9,093 nt of DNA, taken from an uncultured Oscillospiraceae bacterium. Lineage in GTDB: Bacteria > Bacillota > Clostridia > Oscillospirales > Acutalibacteraceae. Under the pieces are notes generated by a model. The model did not search any database, had not been told where the DNA came from, and saw only the letters and a program-made list of their open reading frames with translations. Shown here one piece after another: positions 6,350 to 9,093 of this stretch (its first letter is position 1; every line of letters begins with the position of its first letter). The stretch lies in NCBI GenBank assembly GCA_900546265.1, contig URCA01000071.1, positions 1-9,093 on the forward strand, in the 5' to 3' direction. The translations under genes were made by a program, and so were the position numbers.

Positions 6350-8090
6350 GTGTTCCGCCTCCTTGGGAATCCTTTTGCTGCGTTTGGCTGCGTACGATGG
6401 CGCGGTAAATCTCACAGGTTTCGAGCAGCTCCTCATGCCGGCCCCGGCCCACCAGCCGCCCCTCGTCCAGCACCAGGATCTGATCGGCGTCCAGAATGGT
6501 GCTGACCCGCTGGGCGATGATCAGCTTGGCGGCGCTCGTGCCGTAGGCGGTCAGGGCCCGGCGCAGGGCCGCGTCGGTTTTCACGTCCAGGGCGGAAAAG
6601 CTGTCGTCGAACACGTACACATCCGCCTGCTTGACCAGGGCGCGGGCTATCGCGAGCCGCTGCCGCTGGCCGCCGGAGAAGTTGGCGCCGCCCTGGGCCA
6701 CCGGCGCCTGCAGCTGCAGAGGCAGCCGGGAGACGAAGCTCTCCGCCTGGGCTATCCGAAGAGCCTGCCAGAGCTCCTCGTCCGTGGCGTCCTCCCGGCC
6801 CATGCGCAGATTGTCCGCGATGGTGCCGCTGAACAGGAACGCCTTTTGGGGCACGCAGCCCACGGCGTCCCGCAGGCGGCGCTGGGACAGGGTGCGGACA
6901 TCCGCCCCGTTCAGGCGGACGACGCCCGCGTCCACGTCGTGCAGGCGCAGCAGCAGCTCAGCCACGGTGCTCTTCCCCGCCCCGGTGCCCCCGATGACGG
7001 CGGTGGTCTCCCCCGCGCGGCATTGGAAGCTCAGATCCCGGATAACCGCTTCCTCCGCGCCGGGATAGGCGAAGGTCACATGCTCGAAGGAGACGGTGGG
7101 CGCGTCCTTCCGCCCCGTCTCATGGGGCGCGGCGGGCTCCCGGATGGCGGGCTCCATCTCCAGCACCTCCTCCAGCCGATCGAGGCAGGATCGCATTTTG
7201 GGCAGGGAGGCGCTGATGGCGGCGGCCATGATGAGGTAGCTGAGGGTGAGGATGGCGTATTCGGCCACGGCCGTAATCTGCCCCACCTCCAGCCGGCCGC
7301 CGACGGCCAGGGTGCCGCCCAGCCAGACCACGGCGGCCATGCACAGGCCGACGAGCAGCCACACGGCGGGATTCACCACGGCGAACAGCTTATTCAGACG
7401 GATCATGGTATCCGCGTAATCCCGATAGGCCCGGCCGGATCGCTCCGCCTCATAGTCCTCGTTGCCGAAGGCCCGGATGACGCGGGTGCCGGTAACCGCC
7501 TCCCGCACCACCTGGTTAATCCGATCCAAGCGAACCTGGATCTGCCGGGAGAGTCGGCCGGAGAGCTTGAGCATCAGGGCCGCGAAGGCAAGGAAAACCG
7601 TCACGCTGACAATCAGCACCAGCGCCAGGCGGGGGCTGGCGTGAATGGTCATGCCCACCGACGCCGCCGCGAGGATGGGCGCCGGAATGACCAGCTGCAG
7701 CACCAGGCCCACGGTGGTCTGCATGGTGGCGATGTCGGAGGTGGAACGGGTGACCATGGAGGAGACGCCCACCTCGTCGAATTCCCGCACGGACAGCTCC
7801 TGACTCTTGCGAAAGAGGCGGGCGCGCATATCCCGGCCGAACAAGGCGGCCAGGTCGGCGGAGCACCAGCTCCCCCACACGGCCACGCCGGCGGACAGCA
7901 GGGACACGGCCAGCATCCAGCCGCCCAGGCGCAGCACGGCCCCCATATCCCCGGCCAGGATCCCGTCGTCCACCACGCCGGCGATGAGATACGGGATGAG
8001 CAGCGTGCCCACCGATTGCCCCAAAAGCAGCAGCAGGGTCAGGGCGACCTTCCCCCGGCGCTGCCGAATAAACAGCTTTAAGACCTTCAT
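6336..8090 (-). CDS. ABC exporter half-transporter, degenerate NBD
   Basis: This 584-residue half-transporter is the first gene of the exporter operon. The membrane domain covers about 10-300, with segments near 15-40, 54-76, 126-148, 154-174, 239-262 and 270-292. The NBD covers about 332-570. Walker A is GGTGAGKS (367-374) and the signature is canonical FSGGQ (471-475). The Walker B region reads VYVFDD (491-496), putting Asp496 where the catalytic Glu should be, and the H-loop His is replaced by Gln527 (IIAQRVST). These are the hallmark changes of the degenerate subunit in heterodimeric exporters such as TM287/288. The C-terminal tail is hydrophilic (QQKDSQGGGTHEEE). The ATG at 8090 has AGGAGG 5 nt upstream. 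A divergent MerR gene probably controls it. Confidence 0.93.
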   Translation of the reverse strand: MKVLKLFIRQRRGKVALTLLLLLGQSVGTLLIPYLIAGVVDDGILAGDMGAVLRLGGWMLAVSLLSAGVAVWGSWCSADLAALFGRDMRARLFRKSQELSVREFDEVGVSSMVTRSTSDIATMQTTVGLVLQLVIPAPILAAASVGMTIHASPRLALVLIVSVTVFLAFAALMLKLSGRLSRQIQVRLDRINQVVREAVTGTRVIRAFGNEDYEAERSGRAYRDYADTMIRLNKLFAVVNPAVWLLVGLCMAAVVWLGGTLAVGGRLEVGQITAVAEYAILTLSYLIMAAAISASLPKMRSCLDRLEEVLEMEPAIREPAAPHETGRKDAPTVSFEHVTFAYPGAEEAVIRDLSFQCRAGETTAVIGGTGAGKSTVAELLLRLHDVDAGVVRLNGADVRTLSQRRLRDAVGCVPQKAFLFSGTIADNLRMGREDATDEELWQALRIAQAESFVSRLPLQLQAPVAQGGANFSGGQRQRLAIARALVKQADVYVFDDSFSALDVKTDAALRRALTAYGTSAAKLIIAQRVSTILDADQILVLDEGRLVGRGRHEELLETCEIYRAIVRSQTQQKDSQGGGTHEEE

Positions 8091-8115
8091 GGTTTCCTCC
8101 TGTTACCTTTCCAGT

Positions 8116-8144
8116 TTGCCTTTTGACCGGTTAAGTGGTATGAT
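8116..8144 (+). promoter_or_regulatory. Promoter of the MerR-family regulator gene
   Basis: TTGCCT (8116-8121), a 17-bp spacer and TATGAT (8139-8144) form a reasonable sigma-A promoter with a start near 8151. Its -10 overlaps the -10 of the opposing ABC promoter, so the two are likely mutually exclusive. A regulator bound at the ABC spacer would sit at and just downstream of this start site and could repress it. Confidence 0.55.
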
Positions 8145-8170
8145 AAACCATAAAGTAACTTGAATGTCAA
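8140..8170 (-). promoter_or_regulatory. ABC operon promoter with 19-bp spacer (MerR-type)
   Basis: On the minus strand a consensus TTGACA (8170-8165) is followed by a 19-bp spacer and TATCAT (8145-8140). Transcription would start near 8133, giving a leader of about 42 nt. A 19-bp spacer is two bases longer than optimal and is the hallmark of promoters that MerR-family activators switch on by DNA distortion. A small dyad AAGT-A-ACTT (8153-8161) lies in the spacer, and CTTGA-ATG-TCAAG (8159-8171) overlaps the -35. Confidence 0.75.
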
Positions 8171-8181
8171 GAGGTTTTTTT
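8159..8181 (+). promoter_or_regulatory. Small hairpin plus T7 tract in the MerR gene leader
   Basis: Within the predicted leader of the regulator gene, CTTGA (8159-8163) and TCAAG (8167-8171) form a 5-bp stem, followed three bases later by seven T (8175-8181). It resembles a weak attenuator or terminator upstream of the start codon. The stem is short and AT-rich, and the same DNA also serves as the -35 region of the opposing promoter, so this reading is tentative. Confidence 0.25.
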
Positions 8182-8203
8182 CAAAAAGAAGGGACGCGGG
8201 ATT

Positions 8204-9010
8204 ATGAACCAGAAATCCACCATGCCCATCCGGGAGTTTGCCCGTCTGACCGGTATCCGTCCGGCCAATCTGCGCTTCTACGATCAAATCGGCCTGCTGT
8301 CGCCCGAGCTGCGGGGGGAAAACGGATACCGGTATTATTCCAGGCGGCAGTTGAGCACCGCGTATCTCATCAGCGATTTGCGGGATTTGGGGGTCGGGCT
8401 GGAGGAAATCAAGCGGTACGCCGGAGAGCGCTCCCCTCAGCAGATGCTGGCCCTGTTCGGCGAGCAGGACAAACGCATCCAGGCGGAGATGAACCGCCTG
8501 CGGGCCATGCGGGAGCTGATGCGGCTGCGCGCCGACATGGCGGCGGAGGCCCTGCGGCACGAGGACGGGACGCTGCTGCTGGCGGAGAAGGAACGAGAGC
8601 CCATTTTCCTGGGGCCCCCGCTGGAGCGCGGAACGCCGGAGGACGACGGCCTGCTGCAGACCTATGAGGCCGCGGCCGGACAGGGGGTCAACCTGAGCTT
8701 CCCGCTCGGGGCTGTCATGGCCCGGCAGGCCATGGAGACCGCCGACCTATCCGACGTGGCGCGGTATTATTTCAAGGTGCGCCGGGGCCACAACGCCTAT
8801 AAGCCGGCGGGAACCTACGCCGTGGCCTACGGCCGGTGCGCCATGGGGCAGTCCGACGACTACTACGAGAGGCTGCTGCGCTTTATCCGGGATCGGGGGC
8901 TTGGCATCGCGGGCGACGCCTACGAGGAGTATCTTCTCGACGAGCTGTCCGTCCAGGATGAGACGCGCTACATGGTTCATCTGGAGGTGCCGGTGACCGC
9001 GGAACGCTGA
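8204..9010 (+). CDS. MerR-family regulator with BmrR/GyrI-like effector domain
   Basis: The 268-residue protein has an N-terminal MerR winged helix, residues about 6-73 (MPIREFARLTGIRPANLRFYDQIGLL...NGYRYYSRRQL...ISDLRDLGVGLEEIKRY). A dimerisation coiled coil follows at about 76-117. The C-terminal domain, about 128-266, ends in a GyrI-like pattern (GTYAVAYGR...YYERLLRFIRDRGLGIAGDAYEEYLLDE...RYMVHLEVPV). In BmrR this type of domain binds hydrophobic cations through an acidic pocket; Glu241/Glu242 lie in the equivalent region, which is inference. The ATG at 8204 has GAAGGGA 9 nt upstream and gives the exact family N-terminus. No metal-binding cysteine cluster is present: Cys212 is the only cysteine, so it is not a metal or redox MerR. 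It probably activates the divergent ABC exporter. Confidence 0.9.
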   Translation: MNQKSTMPIREFARLTGIRPANLRFYDQIGLLSPELRGENGYRYYSRRQLSTAYLISDLRDLGVGLEEIKRYAGERSPQQMLALFGEQDKRIQAEMNRLRAMRELMRLRADMAAEALRHEDGTLLLAEKEREPIFLGPPLERGTPEDDGLLQTYEAAAGQGVNLSFPLGAVMARQAMETADLSDVARYYFKVRRGHNAYKPAGTYAVAYGRCAMGQSDDYYERLLRFIRDRGLGIAGDAYEEYLLDELSVQDETRYMVHLEVPVTAER

Positions 9011-9011
9011 A

Positions 9012-9041
9012 AAGCCCGCACCGGTGAAACGGCGCGGGCTT
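9012..9041 (+). terminator. Terminator-like hairpin after the MerR gene
   Basis: AAGCCCGC (9012-9019) pairs with GCGGGCTT (9034-9041), with an inner CCG/CGG pairing (9021-9023 with 9030-9032). It begins one base after the stop codon. The stem is strong, but the following sequence is TCAGCTTG-like rather than a T-run, so termination may be inefficient or may depend on the second hairpin that follows at once. Confidence 0.5.
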
Positions 9042-9068
9042 CAGCTTGTCGACAAAGTCGACAAGCTG
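9042..9068. repeat. Perfect 12-bp inverted repeat with AAA loop
   Basis: CAGCTTGTCGAC (9042-9053) is followed by AAA and the exact reverse complement GTCGACAAGCTG (9057-9068). It starts directly after the terminator-like hairpin of the MerR gene and has no T-run. It may be a terminator accessory, a dispersed palindromic element or a protein site. The last 25 bases of the window (9069-9093) hold nothing I can identify. Confidence 0.75.
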
Positions 9069-9093
9069 CTGGACGGGGACGCCGGATCACGGC

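Noticed and set aside
6350..6436. Upstream start for the second ABC subunit at 6436
   Set aside because: It would overlap the preceding gene by about 100 nt and lacks the GGAGG that precedes the ATG at 6349. The extra residues match nothing in the family.
6348..8081. A 577-codon plus-strand open frame antisense to the first ABC gene
   Set aside because: The translation is rich in Gly, His, Gln and Ala without any recognisable domain. It exactly mirrors a gene with all ABC motifs intact. Long antisense frames are routine at this GC content.
1..9093. CRISPR array, transposase, phage genes, tRNA or rRNA
   Set aside because: No regularly spaced direct repeats, no transposase or integrase motifs, and no tRNA- or rRNA-like sequence were seen on either strand.

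Overview
The window looks like a chromosomal segment of a high-GC, low-copy-repeat member of the Clostridia, most likely a gut Oscillospiraceae/Ruminococcaceae-type bacterium. The grounds are very GC-rich coding regions with GC-rich third positions, AT-rich sigma-A-type promoters, strong AGGAGG-like ribosome binding sites, and a firmicute gene set (deoxyxylulose-independent PdxST, MocR-type PdxR, membrane-bound XRE regulators, MerR-controlled heterodimeric ABC exporters). The taxonomic placement is inference; no rRNA or lineage marker is present.

Layout. (1) 1-288 carries no supported gene but is unusually dense in inverted repeats: at least six separate hairpins, including a perfect 17-bp stem. 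It lies downstream of pdxT. (2) 289-1730, minus strand: pdxS and pdxT, a translationally coupled operon (ATGA overlap) encoding the two subunits of pyridoxal 5'-phosphate (PLP) synthase. (3) 1731-1873: a compact divergent promoter. One palindromic -35 hexamer appears to be shared by the pdxS and pdxR promoters in perfect mirror symmetry, with four copies of a CATACAATT box around it. (4) 1874-3283, plus strand: pdxR, a GntR/MocR regulator with an aminotransferase-like PLP-sensing domain. (5) 3399-4454, plus strand: an XRE-type helix-turn-helix protein with a polytopic membrane domain. It has its own near-consensus promoter, whose -35 sits inside an inverted repeat, and ends in a strong bidirectional terminator. 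(6) 4532-8090, minus strand: two overlapping ABC half-transporter genes that should form a heterodimeric exporter with one degenerate and one intact ATP site. (7) 8204-9010, plus strand: a divergent MerR-family regulator with a BmrR/GyrI-like effector domain. The exporter promoter has the 19-bp spacer typical of MerR-activated promoters, and its -10 overlaps the -10 of the regulator's promoter on the other strand. (8) 9011-9093: a terminator-like hairpin followed by a perfect 12-bp inverted repeat.

How the genes work together. Two self-contained regulator/target modules stand out. PdxR presumably senses PLP and adjusts PdxST synthesis. The MerR protein presumably senses a hydrophobic drug-like ligand and switches on the ABC exporter. 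The membrane XRE gene between them is transcribed alone and its targets are unknown. I see no mobile element, phage gene, CRISPR array or tRNA/rRNA. The gene content belongs to known families. The most distinctive features are the promoter architectures and the hairpin-rich region at the left edge.
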